In this document: piece after piece, positions 36,536 through 45,892 of the stretch
How positions within the stretch are numbered: position 1 is the stretch's first letter
Layout: each line of letters opens with the position of its first letter
From: UBA6522 sp965237785
GTDB taxonomy: Bacteria; Pseudomonadota; Gammaproteobacteria; Steroidobacterales; Rariloculaceae
DNA: 64,000 bases
NCBI GenBank assembly: GCA_965237785.1
Contig: OZ250159.1
Coordinates: 2,914,001-2,978,000, forward strand
Direction: 5' to 3'
The notes under the pieces: model-generated
Database searches by the model: none
Told to the model about the DNA's origin: nothing
What the model saw: only the letters and a program-made list of their open reading frames with translations
Translations under genes and position numbers: made by a program

Positions 36536-37511
36536 TCAGGGCAACAGTACGGTCGAGCCGGTTGTCAGCCTCGCTTCCAGCATGCGATGGGCGGCGGCGG
36601 CCTCGCTCAACGGGAATCGCTGACCGATCTCGATGCGAATATTCCCCGAGCCAAAATGCGCCAACAACTCGCTGGCGCCTTCGTTGAGTTCTTCGCGGTT
36701 GGTCACATAATTCCACAGCGTCGGCCGGGTGACGTACAGCGACCCGCGTTTGAGCAGGTCCAGGAGGTTGAGTGAGTCGACGGGACCCGAGGCGTTGCCG
36801 AAGCTCACCAGCAGACCCCGAGTCTGGAGACAGTCCAGCGAGGTGAACAGCGTGTCACGGCCGACGGGATCGTAGACCACGGGCACGCCCTCGCCGCCGG
36901 TGAGTTCACGTACCCGCGCGACAATGTCGCTCGCAGCAAGCAGCACGGCCTCGCAACCGTGGGCGAGCGCCATGCGCCGCTTCGCCTCGGTGCTGACGAC
37001 GCCGATCACCCGGGCGCCCAGTTGGCGCGCCCACTGAGCGGCGATGAGCCCAACTCCGCCGGCGGCGGCGTAAAGCAATATCCACTGGCCCGGCTGGACG
37101 CGGTAGGTCTTGCGCAGAAGGTACCAACTCGTCAGGCCCTTTGAGAAACATCGCCGCCGCGGTTTCATCGTCGATTTCGTCAGGCAACTTCACCAGCCAC
37201 TTGGCCGGCATGACGCGCTCCTCGGAATACGACCCGGCCGGTGTCGGCGCAGCGTAGGCAACGCGGTCGCCCGGGGCGACGCGGTCCACGCCCGGTCCCA
37301 CGCTGACGACCACGCCGGCGGCTTCGCCGCCAAGACCGCTCGGCAGCTTGACGGGATAGAGACCCGAACGATGGTAGGTGTCGATGAAGTTGACGCCGAC
37401 GGCACGATGGGCGACCCGCGCCTCCCCCGGACCCGGTTCGCCCAGTTCCACCTCAACCCACCGGAGTACTTCCGGCCCCCCGAATTCATTAATGCGAATT
37501 GCTCGTGTCAT
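36536..37511 (-). pseudogene. NADPH:quinone oxidoreductase with a one-base insertion
   Basis: A medium-chain quinone reductase without zinc. From ATG 37511 the frame gives TRAIRINEFGGPEVLRWVEV, GVNFIDTYHRSGLYPVKLPS and ends meaningfully at AAAMFLKG. From that point the correct sequence (LTSWYLLRKTYRVQPGQW, YAAAGGVGLIAAQWARQLGA, to VLLP) is in the next frame, ending at 36536. One extra base in the GGG/CCC run at 37137-37139 explains the break. Otherwise the gene is complete, about 324 residues. Confidence 0.88.
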
Positions 37512-37578
37512 GCTGACTCGTCCGTCCTCAACGCGATAACATGCGGATTCTCATGCAATCGCGAGCGATAAACAATCC

Positions 37579-38802
37579 GTGAGCAGCCGGCACATTGTCA
37601 TAGTCGGAGGGGGACAGACGGCCGCGCAGGCCATCCAATCGCTTCGACAGCGAAAATTCGACGGCCGCATCACCTTGGTGGGAGAGGAACCGCTGCCGCC
37701 CTACCAGCGCCCGCCCCTGTCAAAGAAATACCTGGCCGGCGAACTCGATCGGGACCGGCTGTTTCTGCGGCCCATGAGCTTCTACGACAAGAATGGCGTG
37801 GACTTGCGGTTGGGTGTTCGGGCGGAGGAACTGGATCCGGCCGCCCACGTCGTCCGGTTGGACACGGACGAAAGCCTGAATTACGACGGGTTGATGCTGG
37901 CCACCGGCAGCCGTGTGCGGCGCCTGAACCTGCCGGGCGCGGAACTGCCCGGCGTTCACTACGTACGCAGCGTCGCGGACGTGGACGAAATCATGGCGGC
38001 GATCCGTCCAGGCAACCGCCTGGCGGTGGTGGGCGCCGGCTATATCGGGCTTGAGGTGGCCGCCGTCGCGGCCACACGCGGGCTTGAGGTCACCGTCCTG
38101 GAGGCGGTGGACCGGGTGATGGCACGGGTGGTCTGCCCCCAGGTGTCCCGGTTCTACTTTGACCGTCACACCCGCGCCGGGGTCGACATCCGCTGCGGCA
38201 CGACGATCAGCCACTTCGTCGGCCGCGATCGGGTAGAAGCCGTGGTTGCGGGCGACGCTGAGCGGATTCCGTGCGATCTGGCCATCGTCGGCATCGGCAT
38301 CGAACCGGTGGTGGACCTTGCCGACGCCGCCGGACTGACCTGCGCGAACGGCATCCGGGTCGATGCGTATGCGCGCACGGATGACGCGGATATCGTTGCC
38401 GCCGGCGACTGCTCGAACCATCCGAGCCATCTCTACGGCGGGCGGGTCCGGCTGGAATCGGTGCAAAACGCCATCGATCAGGCAAAAACCGCGGCCCTGA
38501 GCCTGCTCGGCGAAAACCAGCCCTATGACACGGTGCCGTGGTTCTGGTCCGATCAATACGACGTGAAGCTGCAAATCGCCGGGTTGTCCCAGAATCATGA
38601 CGAGGTCGTGCTCCGCGGCGACCCCGCGACCCAGTCCTTCGCGGCGTTCTACCTCGCCGGCGGCCGATTGCTGGCAGTGGATGCGATCAACTCACCCAGG
38701 GAGTTCGTGCTCGGCAAGCGACTCATCGCCCAGGGCGAGGCCGTGCCCGCGGACATACTCGCCGACCCGGACGCCGATCTCGCGGCACGCCTGAAGCGCT
38801 GA
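37579..38802 (+). CDS. FAD-dependent ferredoxin reductase-like oxidoreductase
   Basis: A 407-residue flavoprotein that would pass electrons from NAD(P)H to a ferredoxin or rubredoxin, as the reductase part of Rieske dioxygenase or P450 systems. FAD-binding GGGQTAAQAIQSLR, the PYQRPPLSKKYLAG block, NAD-binding VVGAGYIGLEVAA and the second FAD contact in VAAGDCSNHP are all intact. The C-terminal domain has PWFWSDQYDVKLQIAGL, typical of BphA4-like reductases. No ferredoxin or oxygenase gene is adjacent, so its partner is elsewhere. GTG start. It ends facing gshA. Confidence 0.9.
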   Translation: MSSRHIVIVGGGQTAAQAIQSLRQRKFDGRITLVGEEPLPPYQRPPLSKKYLAGELDRDRLFLRPMSFYDKNGVDLRLGVRAEELDPAAHVVRLDTDESLNYDGLMLATGSRVRRLNLPGAELPGVHYVRSVADVDEIMAAIRPGNRLAVVGAGYIGLEVAAVAATRGLEVTVLEAVDRVMARVVCPQVSRFYFDRHTRAGVDIRCGTTISHFVGRDRVEAVVAGDAERIPCDLAIVGIGIEPVVDLADAAGLTCANGIRVDAYARTDDADIVAAGDCSNHPSHLYGGRVRLESVQNAIDQAKTAALSLLGENQPYDTVPWFWSDQYDVKLQIAGLSQNHDEVVLRGDPATQSFAAFYLAGGRLLAVDAINSPREFVLGKRLIAQGEAVPADILADPDADLAARLKR

Positions 38803-38922
38803 ACCGGCGCGGCGGCCGCGGTCGCAGATTGGCGAGCAGGCCAGCCCGAGCATTTCGCCTGTTTGGGTCGCGCGAGCGCATGCGCCCAACGCAAACCGTT
38901 GGGTGAGAATGCCTGGCGAGCG

Positions 38923-40483
38923 TCACACACGCGCGAAGTGGTCTCGCAAGTAGTCGGAGAACGGTTGGCTTGAGCTCGGCTTCCAGGCGTTCCTGTTCCG
39001 TCTGCGACTCTGAAGCGAGCTTCTCAAGCCACGCCCGTTTCCCCGCCGACAGCCGCAGTGCGCCGAAATAACGGTGATGGCTTCGGGAAGCTTCCAGTGC
39101 CAATTCGAAGAAACTCGCCCCCTCGTCGCGCAGGTGATTGAGAATCTTCGCCGACGGCGTCAACCCGGAATCCGCGACAGCGCCAAGCTGGGCGTCCACC
39201 GCGTCCACATACCCCTCCCGATCCTCGTCCAGCATCGCGGCGATTTCCCGAACGCGTTCGAGTTCCTCCCTGGCCCAACGATTCAGCTCTACCGTACGCC
39301 CGCCTCGCGGCAGCTCAAGTCCCGGCCGGCGGCCTTCGCGGGCCACGAGCAGGTCGCGCGCGTCGATCTCTGCCCGCTCCGCCGAGTCGATTCGCGGACT
39401 CTCGGTCAGGAGACAGTGGATCAGCAGCGCCTCGACGAACCGAAGTTGAACCTGATTGACGCCCACCGGATCCATCATGTTGCAATCCAGCGTTCTCACT
39501 TCGAGATAGGCGACCCCCTCCTCCCGCAATGCCACGGTTGGCCGGTGCACACTGCCCGCCGACGGTTTGGGACGTATCGAACTGTAGTACTCGGCTTCGA
39601 TCTGCAGCGTATTCGAGTTCAGCTGGCGGTAGTCGCCGTCGACCCATACGCCCACCGCGTCGTATCGGGGATGCGGGGTGGTGACGGCGGCAACCATATC
39701 GGCAAGATAGTCGTCAAGCGAGTTGACGGAGATCTGCAGTTCGGCCTGGGAACGATTGCGATAACCGATATCGCTCATCCGCAACGACGTACCGAAGGGC
39801 GCGTACCACGTATCTGCGTCGAGTTCGTCAAGAACCCCCTGGCGTTGCGCCTGGAATGACTTGCATAGCGCCGGTGACGCGCCGTAGAGATAGATGAGTA
39901 GCCAGGCGAGACGGCGATAATTCCTGATCGCACCCATGTATCGATCGGAGATGAAATCCTTGAGATCGAGGGCGCTCTTCTCCCGTTGCCGATAGGGCGT
40001 CCAGAATTCCAGCGGCAGCGAGTAGTTGAAGTGCACACCGGAGATTGTCTGCATCGACCGCCCGTACCGGAATCCCAACCCGCGCCGGTACACCGATTTC
40101 ATCCGTCCGAGATTGGAGGAGCCGTACACCGCAATGGGAACGCCGGAGCCGATCCGGCACGGCATGCTCTGCGCCCAAAGCAGTTCCTCCTCCAGGCGTT
40201 CCGCAACGAAGGTGTGAAGATCGCAGAGGAATTGCAGCGTTTCCCAGGTACTCGGATACGCGGGCGTCACCAACTCCAGCAACGCTTCGGAGTAGTCGGT
40301 GGTCAGGTAGGGATGGGTCAGCGCCGACCCGAGGTTGTGTGGGTGCGGGGTGTACGCCAGATAGCCGCGGCGGTCGACCCGCAGACTTTCCTTCTCCAGG
40401 CCACGCAGCCCACGGCGCAGCCGCGACGCGTTGTCTCCGTCACGCAGCCAGCCGAGCCGAGAATCCAGCAAACGATGTTTCAT
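38923..40483 (-). CDS. gshA: Glutamate-cysteine ligase, frameshifted near its C-terminus
   Basis: First enzyme of glutathione synthesis, joining glutamate and cysteine with ATP. From ATG 40483 the protein has GLEKESLRVD, LTTDYSEALLELVTP, GVHFNYSLPLEFW, RNRSQAELQISVNSLDDYL and YLEVRTLDCN with the family's catalytic acids. After EQERLEAE the frame continues for about 75 unrelated codons to 38723, into the neighbouring gene. One frame over, the sequence reads SSSQPFSDYLRDHFARV and stops at 38923, the normal GshA ending (about 519 residues). The break is at about 38976 (one base too many, or two too few). Everything catalytic is upstream of it. Confidence 0.9.
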
Positions 40484-40720
40484 GGATGACCGATCTACCA
40501 ATCAGCCCGGCCAGCAGCCCCGGGCAAAAGACCGGCGGGACCCGGGGGCGGCCCATTATAAGCATTGTCGCGATTAACCCGAATTCTCCGCTGGCTGCGT
40601 GCCGCGGGTGGCACGAACGGACGCAGTGCGCCGGTGCAATTTCCCCTTTGTCATCGCTAGCGGCGTTGGAGTATAGTGCGCGCTCAACTTCCGTCGCCCA
40701 GAGGTAAGGTTATCAACACG

Positions 40721-41125
40721 TTGCGATCAACCGCCGCCCTGTTTGCGCTCTTGATCGGGAGTGTGGCGGCCGCGTGCGAGTACCCTCCGCTGGTCACCAT
40801 ACCGACGGGAAGCGAAGCCACTCTTGACGAGATGCTGGAAGCGCAGACCGAAGTCAGAACCTACGTCGAGGCCATGGAGGTCTACCTTGCTTGCGTCGCC
40901 GAAGAGCTCACCGCGGGCGGCGAAGACGCCCCTGAAGAATTCAAGTCCATCATGTCCAGCCGGCACAACGCGGCCATGGCGGAGTTGGAAGCTGTTGCGG
41001 CGCTTTTCAACGAGCAGATTCAGGCATACAGGTGCAGCAGCGGGACGGAGACAGGCACTGCGGACCAGAGCTCGGACGTCAACGAGGCGTGTGCTCCAAT
41101 TCCGACTGAGGAACCACCAGACTAG
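40721..41125 (+). CDS. Small exported cysteine-containing protein, tandem paralogue A
   Basis: About 134 residues with a signal peptide (LRSTAALFALLIGSVAAA then Cys). The mature part shares a pattern with the next gene: TIPxGxEAT, then ML-AQ-VR and ME-YL-C, and ends the core with FNEQ. It adds a Cys/Thr-rich tail. The start is a puzzle: aligned with the paralogue's ATG is an ATC codon at 40712, well placed behind GAGGTAAGG, while the nearest usable codons are TTG 40721 (used here) or GTG 40676. Family known to me only as hypothetical proteins. Confidence 0.65.
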   Translation: MRSTAALFALLIGSVAAACEYPPLVTIPTGSEATLDEMLEAQTEVRTYVEAMEVYLACVAEELTAGGEDAPEEFKSIMSSRHNAAMAELEAVAALFNEQIQAYRCSSGTETGTADQSSDVNEACAPIPTEEPPD

Positions 41126-41145
41126 ACCGAATTGAGGAAAAAAAT

Positions 41146-41490
41146 ATGAATACTTTGCGCCTGTTGATTGCTTTTTTCGCACTCGGCAATGCGGTTTCGG
41201 CTTTTGCCTGCGATGCTCCCGCGGATATAACCATTCCGCCGGGAGATGAAGCCACGATGGATGATATGTTGGCGGCGCAGTCGGGCGTAAGGGATTTCAT
41301 GGCGACGATGGAAGAATACCTGGACTGCATGGATCGGGAAATCGAAGCGTTGGCAGAAGAAACGCCCGAGGAAGAGAGAACCCAAATGGTCGAGCAGTAC
41401 AACAGCGCAGTCGCACAGATGGAAGAAGTAGCGACTGATTTCAACGAACAGCGCCGGCTCTTTCAGGAAACCGCGGCGGCGGAGAATTAA
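41146..41490 (+). CDS. Small exported cysteine-containing protein, tandem paralogue B
   Basis: A 114-residue protein starting at ATG 41146 behind GAGGAAAAAAAT, with a signal peptide cleaved near SAFA-C. Two cysteines remain in the mature part (residue 22 and the YLDCMDRE position), allowing one disulfide. The mature region is acidic and helical, ending in a Glu/Ala tail. It is about 40% similar by eye to the gene 20 bases upstream, so the pair arose by tandem duplication. Function unknown. Confidence 0.75.
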   Translation: MNTLRLLIAFFALGNAVSAFACDAPADITIPPGDEATMDDMLAAQSGVRDFMATMEEYLDCMDREIEALAEETPEEERTQMVEQYNSAVAQMEEVATDFNEQRRLFQETAAAEN

Positions 41491-41647
41491 GAGTAACGGC
41501 CTGTCGGACTTAACCCGTTGTTCCGCCACTGACCGTCGCGAATTCAACCACCATCGTCCAGGCCTCGGATCACCCGTCCCGCGTGCTAGAATCTGCGCGC
41601 CCCGCCATCGGGGCGCCTCGTCCCCTCGATTCGCACATCGGTGAAAT

Positions 41648-42637
41648 ATGCAGGCTAGAAAACCACCCGTACGCGTCGCTATCACCGGCGCCGCGGGACA
41701 GATCGGTTACCAATTGGCGTTCCGGATCGCCTCGGGTCAGCTGTTTGGCCCGGAGCAGCCCGTGGTTCTCCAGTTACTTGAGATTCCGCCCGCCATGGAC
41801 GCGCTTAAGGGCGTCGCCATGGAGCTTGACGACTGCGCCTTCGACGCACTCGACGATGTCGTCCTGACCGACCGGCCCAACGTAGGCTTCAAGGGCACGC
41901 AGTACGCCCTGTTGGTCGGCGCCCGGCCGCGTAGCGCCGACATGGAGCGAAAGGATCTGTTGATGGCCAACGCGCGAATCTTTTCCACCCAGGGACGGGC
42001 ACTGAACGAAGTCGCCGACCGCGACGCAAGGGTGCTCGTGGTGGGCAATCCCGCCAACACCAACGCGTTGATCGCGCGAATGAATGCACCGGACCTGGAC
42101 CCGCGGAACTTCACGGCCATGACCCGCCTGGATCACAACCGTGCCAAGGCGCAACTGGCACTGAAATGCGGCGTTCGCGTAACCGACGTGCGGGGTGCGA
42201 TCATCTGGGGCAATCACTCGGCGACCCAATTTCCGGACATCGCGCACGCGACAGTCGCCGGCAAACCCGCCGCCGACGCCGTCCCGGTGGACTGGTACCG
42301 GGATGAGTTCATTCCCACGGTGCAGAACCGGGGAACCGCGATCATCAGGGCACGGGGGGCATCTTCGGCGGCCTCGGCCGCGTCGGCCGCTATCGATCAC
42401 GTCCGTGACTGGGCGCTGGGTACGGCCGGGGACGATTGGGTGAGCATGGCGGTGGCCTCCGATGGCAGCTACGGAATAGCCGAAGGTGTCGTCTATTCGT
42501 ACCCGGTACGGTGCCCGGGCGGCGGACAGTATGAAATCGTCCAGGGACTGGACATCGATGAATTCAGCCGCAATCGCCTGGACACCACCGACGCCGAACT
42601 GCGAGAGGAAAGGGGGAACGTGGCCGACCTTGCATAG
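41648..42637 (+). CDS. mdh: Malate dehydrogenase
   Basis: Cytoplasmic NAD-dependent enzyme interconverting malate and oxaloacetate in the TCA cycle. 329 residues, the length of the large MDH group. NAD fold GAAGQIGYQLAFRIASG, substrate loop LVGARPRSADMERKDLL, VVGNPANTNALI, MTRLDHNRAKAQLA and the catalytic His in IIWGNHSATQFPD are intact. It lies 42 bases before fadE on the same strand. Confidence 0.96.
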   Translation: MQARKPPVRVAITGAAGQIGYQLAFRIASGQLFGPEQPVVLQLLEIPPAMDALKGVAMELDDCAFDALDDVVLTDRPNVGFKGTQYALLVGARPRSADMERKDLLMANARIFSTQGRALNEVADRDARVLVVGNPANTNALIARMNAPDLDPRNFTAMTRLDHNRAKAQLALKCGVRVTDVRGAIIWGNHSATQFPDIAHATVAGKPAADAVPVDWYRDEFIPTVQNRGTAIIRARGASSAASAASAAIDHVRDWALGTAGDDWVSMAVASDGSYGIAEGVVYSYPVRCPGGGQYEIVQGLDIDEFSRNRLDTTDAELREERGNVADLA

Positions 42638-42678
42638 GTCTAACTTGCCACACTTCGGTAAGACAAGGCGGATACATC

Positions 42679-45144
42679 GTGGCAACACTTTTCTGGCTGA
42701 TCGTTTCTCTCGGTACGTTGTTCGGGCTGCTCTACCGGCGGACCGAACTGCGGCTTTCCACCGCAGTGCTGGGCGCGGTGCTCGTCGCCTATACGCTCTG
42801 GGGCGACGCGGGGTTTCTCTGGCTGACCGTCCTCTGGGTCGTCTTCGCCGCATTTGCGCTGCTCAACGTGGAGTCCCTGCGCCGCGAACGCATCAGCGCC
42901 CCGATACTGGATATTCTGAGGAAGCTGCTGCCGACGCTATCGTCCACGGAGCGGGCGGCGCTGGAAGCCGGCACCGTTTGGTGGGAGGGCGAGCTGTTCT
43001 CCGGGATCCCGGACTGGCGCGTACTTTCCGAGCTGCCCCCGCCGACGCTGACCGAAGAGGAACAGGCGTTTCTGGATGGCCCGACCGAGGAACTGTGCCG
43101 AATGGCACAGGAGTGGGAGATCGTCCACACGTTGCAGGACATGCCGCCGCAGTTGTGGGAGTTCATTCGCGAACAAGGCTTCTTCTCGCTGATCATCCCG
43201 AAGGAATACGGCGGCAAGGGGTTTTCGCCCCTGGCGACCGCCACGATCCTGGCCAAACTCGCCTCCAAGTGCTCGACCGCGGCTACCACCGTCGGCGTAC
43301 CCAACTCACTCGGGCCGGCTGAACTGCTGCTGCACTACGGTACCGAGGAGCAAAAGCAGCGCTGGCTCCCGGGTTTGGCCGCAGCCGAGGAAATCCCCTG
43401 TTTTGCGCTGACGTCGCCTCAAGCCGGTTCCGACGCCACCGGCATCATCGACAGCGGTGTGGTTTGCCGCGGCGAGTTCGACGGCGAGGAAGTCATCGGC
43501 ATCCGTCTGAACTGGGACAAGCGCTATATCACGCTTGCTCCGGTCGCGACCGTGCTGGGCCTGGCGTTCAAGCTCTATGACCCGGATCACCTGATCGGCG
43601 AACGCGACGAGTACGGCATCACGGCGGCACTGGTGCCGACGAATCTCCCGGGCGTGGAGATCGGCCGACGCCATTTGCCCATCGGCATTCCCTTCCAGAA
43701 CGGCCCGATCCGCGGTACGGATGTGTTCGTGCCGGTGGACTACATCATCGGCGGACCGGAGATGGCCGGCGAGGGCTGGCGGATGCTGGTGGAACTGCTG
43801 AGCGCGGGACGGGGCATTGTCCTGCCCAGCAACGCGGTGGGAGGCGCCATGGCCGCCCTGTACGCTACCGGCGCCTACGCGCGAATCCGCAGGCAGTTCA
43901 ACCAGCCCATCGGCAATTTCCACGGCGTCGGCGAAGCGCTGGCTCGGATGACCGGCTATACGTACATCATGAAGGCAGCGTCGCGGGTCACCTGCGTAGC
44001 GCTGAATGCGGGAGAGCAACCGGCCGTACCCACCGCCATTCTCAAGTACCACAATACCGAGATGAGCCGCCGCGTGGTCAACGATGCCATGGATGTTCAC
44101 GGCGGCAAGGCCGTCATGCGCGGGCCGACCAACTATCTGGCGACCGGATATGAGTCCGTTCCCATCTCCATCACCGTGGAAGGGGCAAACATCCTCACCC
44201 GCAATCTCATCATCTTCGGACAGGGCGCCATCCGCTGCCACCCGTACGTGCTCGGGGAAATGGAAGCGGCAGCAGACGACGACCTGACGCAAGGGCTCGA
44301 GACGTTCGACCGATTGCTCTTCCGCCACCTCGGCTATACGCTCTCCAACGCACTGCGCTCCATCGTGCTGGGCCTGACCCACGGGCGCATGACCAACGCC
44401 CCGGATCGCGGCCCCACGGGACGGTACTACCAACACATCAACCGCTTCAGCGCGGCATTTACGCTGGCCTGCGACACGGCCATGTTTACCGTCGGCGGAC
44501 AACTGAAGCGCAAGGAGCAGCTCTCGGCTCGCCTGGGTGACGTACTGAGCTGTCTCTACCTGGCCTCCATGGTCCTGAAACATCACGCGGACAACGGCCG
44601 GCCGGCGGACGACCTGCCGCTGGTGGAGTGGAGTTGCCGCACATTGATGTACCACGCCCAGGAGCAACTGGATGGCCTGCTCAGAAACCTGCCCAATCGG
44701 TGGGCGGCCCGCCTGGTGCGAGTGCTGATCTTTCCGCTCGGCAAGACCTACTCCCCCCCGTCCGATCGATTGGATCAGGAACTCGCCGGACTCGTCACCC
44801 ATCCCACTGCCGTGCGGAACCGCTTGTGCGAGGGGATTTACTGGGCGCGGGAACCGGGCAATCCGCTCGGGCTCCTGCAAGACGCTCTCGAGCTGGCGGA
44901 TCGGGTCAAGCCGCTGGAGAGCAAGGTTTCCGAGGCGCGCCGGTCCGGACAGATCAGCCGTTCCGACGCGCCCGGGCAAATCGATGAAGCCGAACAACAA
45001 GGCATCCTGACCGCCGCCGAGGCGGCCGAACTCCGCAAGTTCGACGAGGCCGTCGCGAGCCTGCTGGCCGTGGACGAGTTCACCAAGGAAGAGTTGGTTC
45101 CCGGCACGGCGGCGGACGCCCCAGGCTCAAAATCCGACGATTGA
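42679..45144 (+). CDS. fadE: Acyl-CoA dehydrogenase FadE
   Basis: First oxidation step of fatty-acid beta-oxidation. At 821 residues it is the long gammaproteobacterial type: two N-terminal membrane helices (residues 1-60), then the acyl-CoA dehydrogenase fold with ALTSPQAGSDATGI, NWDKRYITLAPVA, LPSNAVGGAMAALYATGAYA and DVHGGKAVMRGPTNYLA, followed by a C-terminal DUF1974-like extension (VVEW-type segments through to about residue 780). GTG start. Electrons would go to a flavoprotein or quinone. No FadR-like site recognised upstream. Confidence 0.94.
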   Translation: MATLFWLIVSLGTLFGLLYRRTELRLSTAVLGAVLVAYTLWGDAGFLWLTVLWVVFAAFALLNVESLRRERISAPILDILRKLLPTLSSTERAALEAGTVWWEGELFSGIPDWRVLSELPPPTLTEEEQAFLDGPTEELCRMAQEWEIVHTLQDMPPQLWEFIREQGFFSLIIPKEYGGKGFSPLATATILAKLASKCSTAATTVGVPNSLGPAELLLHYGTEEQKQRWLPGLAAAEEIPCFALTSPQAGSDATGIIDSGVVCRGEFDGEEVIGIRLNWDKRYITLAPVATVLGLAFKLYDPDHLIGERDEYGITAALVPTNLPGVEIGRRHLPIGIPFQNGPIRGTDVFVPVDYIIGGPEMAGEGWRMLVELLSAGRGIVLPSNAVGGAMAALYATGAYARIRRQFNQPIGNFHGVGEALARMTGYTYIMKAASRVTCVALNAGEQPAVPTAILKYHNTEMSRRVVNDAMDVHGGKAVMRGPTNYLATGYESVPISITVEGANILTRNLIIFGQGAIRCHPYVLGEMEAAADDDLTQGLETFDRLLFRHLGYTLSNALRSIVLGLTHGRMTNAPDRGPTGRYYQHINRFSAAFTLACDTAMFTVGGQLKRKEQLSARLGDVLSCLYLASMVLKHHADNGRPADDLPLVEWSCRTLMYHAQEQLDGLLRNLPNRWAARLVRVLIFPLGKTYSPPSDRLDQELAGLVTHPTAVRNRLCEGIYWAREPGNPLGLLQDALELADRVKPLESKVSEARRSGQISRSDAPGQIDEAEQQGILTAAEAAELRKFDEAVASLLAVDEFTKEELVPGTAADAPGSKSDD

Positions 45145-45182
45145 GTCGGCGCCGCGCCGATTTTCGACGCCAGGCGCCGATC

Positions 45183-45208
45183 TGTATCGCGAGAGCGTCA
45201 AGGCGCCG
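45183..45208. repeat. Repeat-like segment, second copy of 6188-6211
   Basis: TGTATCGCGAGAGCGTCAAG and the following GCGCCG lie in the gap between fadE and the DUF4399 gene, and are followed by a G+C-rich palindromic stretch (GCCGGCCGCGGCCGG). Confidence 0.4.
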
Positions 45209-45321
45209 CGCCGGCCGCGGCCGGAGCTTGGTGCGACGTGCGAGGCGCGCGGGCTCGGGCCGTTCGCGGCCGGATGGTATGCTACATTTGCATTCACGGG
45301 AACCGGTTGGAGGACAAGTAA

Positions 45322-45807
45322 ATGCGCATTGCAACGATGTTGGCTCTCGCATGCGGTTTCGGGTTGGTTGCCTGTGGAGATCAAACCGCGGACGCGCCCG
45401 AACCTGAAGCCGGAACGCCCGACGCGCCGGAACCGGCTGCCGCCTTGCCGCGTACGCCGGCGCCCGAGGGCGCGATGGTCTATATCATCGCCCCCGGGGA
45501 CGGCGATGAGGTCACCAGCCCCGTCAATGTGGTTTTTGGCCTGAGCGGCGCCGGCGTCGCCCCGGCGGGCATCCAGTTTCCGGACACCGGCCACCACCAT
45601 TTGCTCGTCGACACGGATGTACCGCCGGAAGATCTGCCGGTGCCGACGGACGCCCAGAATATCCACTTCGGCCTGGGACAGAGCGAGGCGATGGTGGAAC
45701 TGGCGCCGGGCGAGCACACGCTGCAACTCATCCTGGGGGACCACCTGCACATTCCCCACGATCCGCCGCTGCTCTCGGAGCGCATTACCGTAACCGTAGT
45801 GGAGTAG
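45322..45807 (+). CDS. DUF4399 lipoprotein
   Basis: A 161-residue lipoprotein: signal with lipobox LVAC (Cys at 18), then a Pro/Ala/Glu-rich linker to residue 45 and a DUF4399 domain. The domain is marked by DTGHHHLLVDT, NIHFGLGQSEAMVEL, GEHTLQLILGDHLHIPH. The clustered histidines suggest metal binding, but no function is established. GGTTGGAGGA precedes the ATG. It appears monocistronic. Confidence 0.87.
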   Translation: MRIATMLALACGFGLVACGDQTADAPEPEAGTPDAPEPAAALPRTPAPEGAMVYIIAPGDGDEVTSPVNVVFGLSGAGVAPAGIQFPDTGHHHLLVDTDVPPEDLPVPTDAQNIHFGLGQSEAMVELAPGEHTLQLILGDHLHIPHDPPLLSERITVTVVE

Positions 45808-45892
45808 AAACGAACAGACGTAAGGCCAGTATCTCGAGCGCAGTGTTCGCAATCGGCGGCACCGAGAGTATCGAAGCCCAGGACTTGCCCAC

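Noticed and set aside
38723..38922. C-terminal extension of GshA to 38723
   Set aside because: Arises from the frameshift at about 38976; the family ending lies in the next frame and stops at 38923.
43306..45000. 564-codon minus-strand open frame
   Set aside because: Antisense shadow of fadE in high-G+C DNA.
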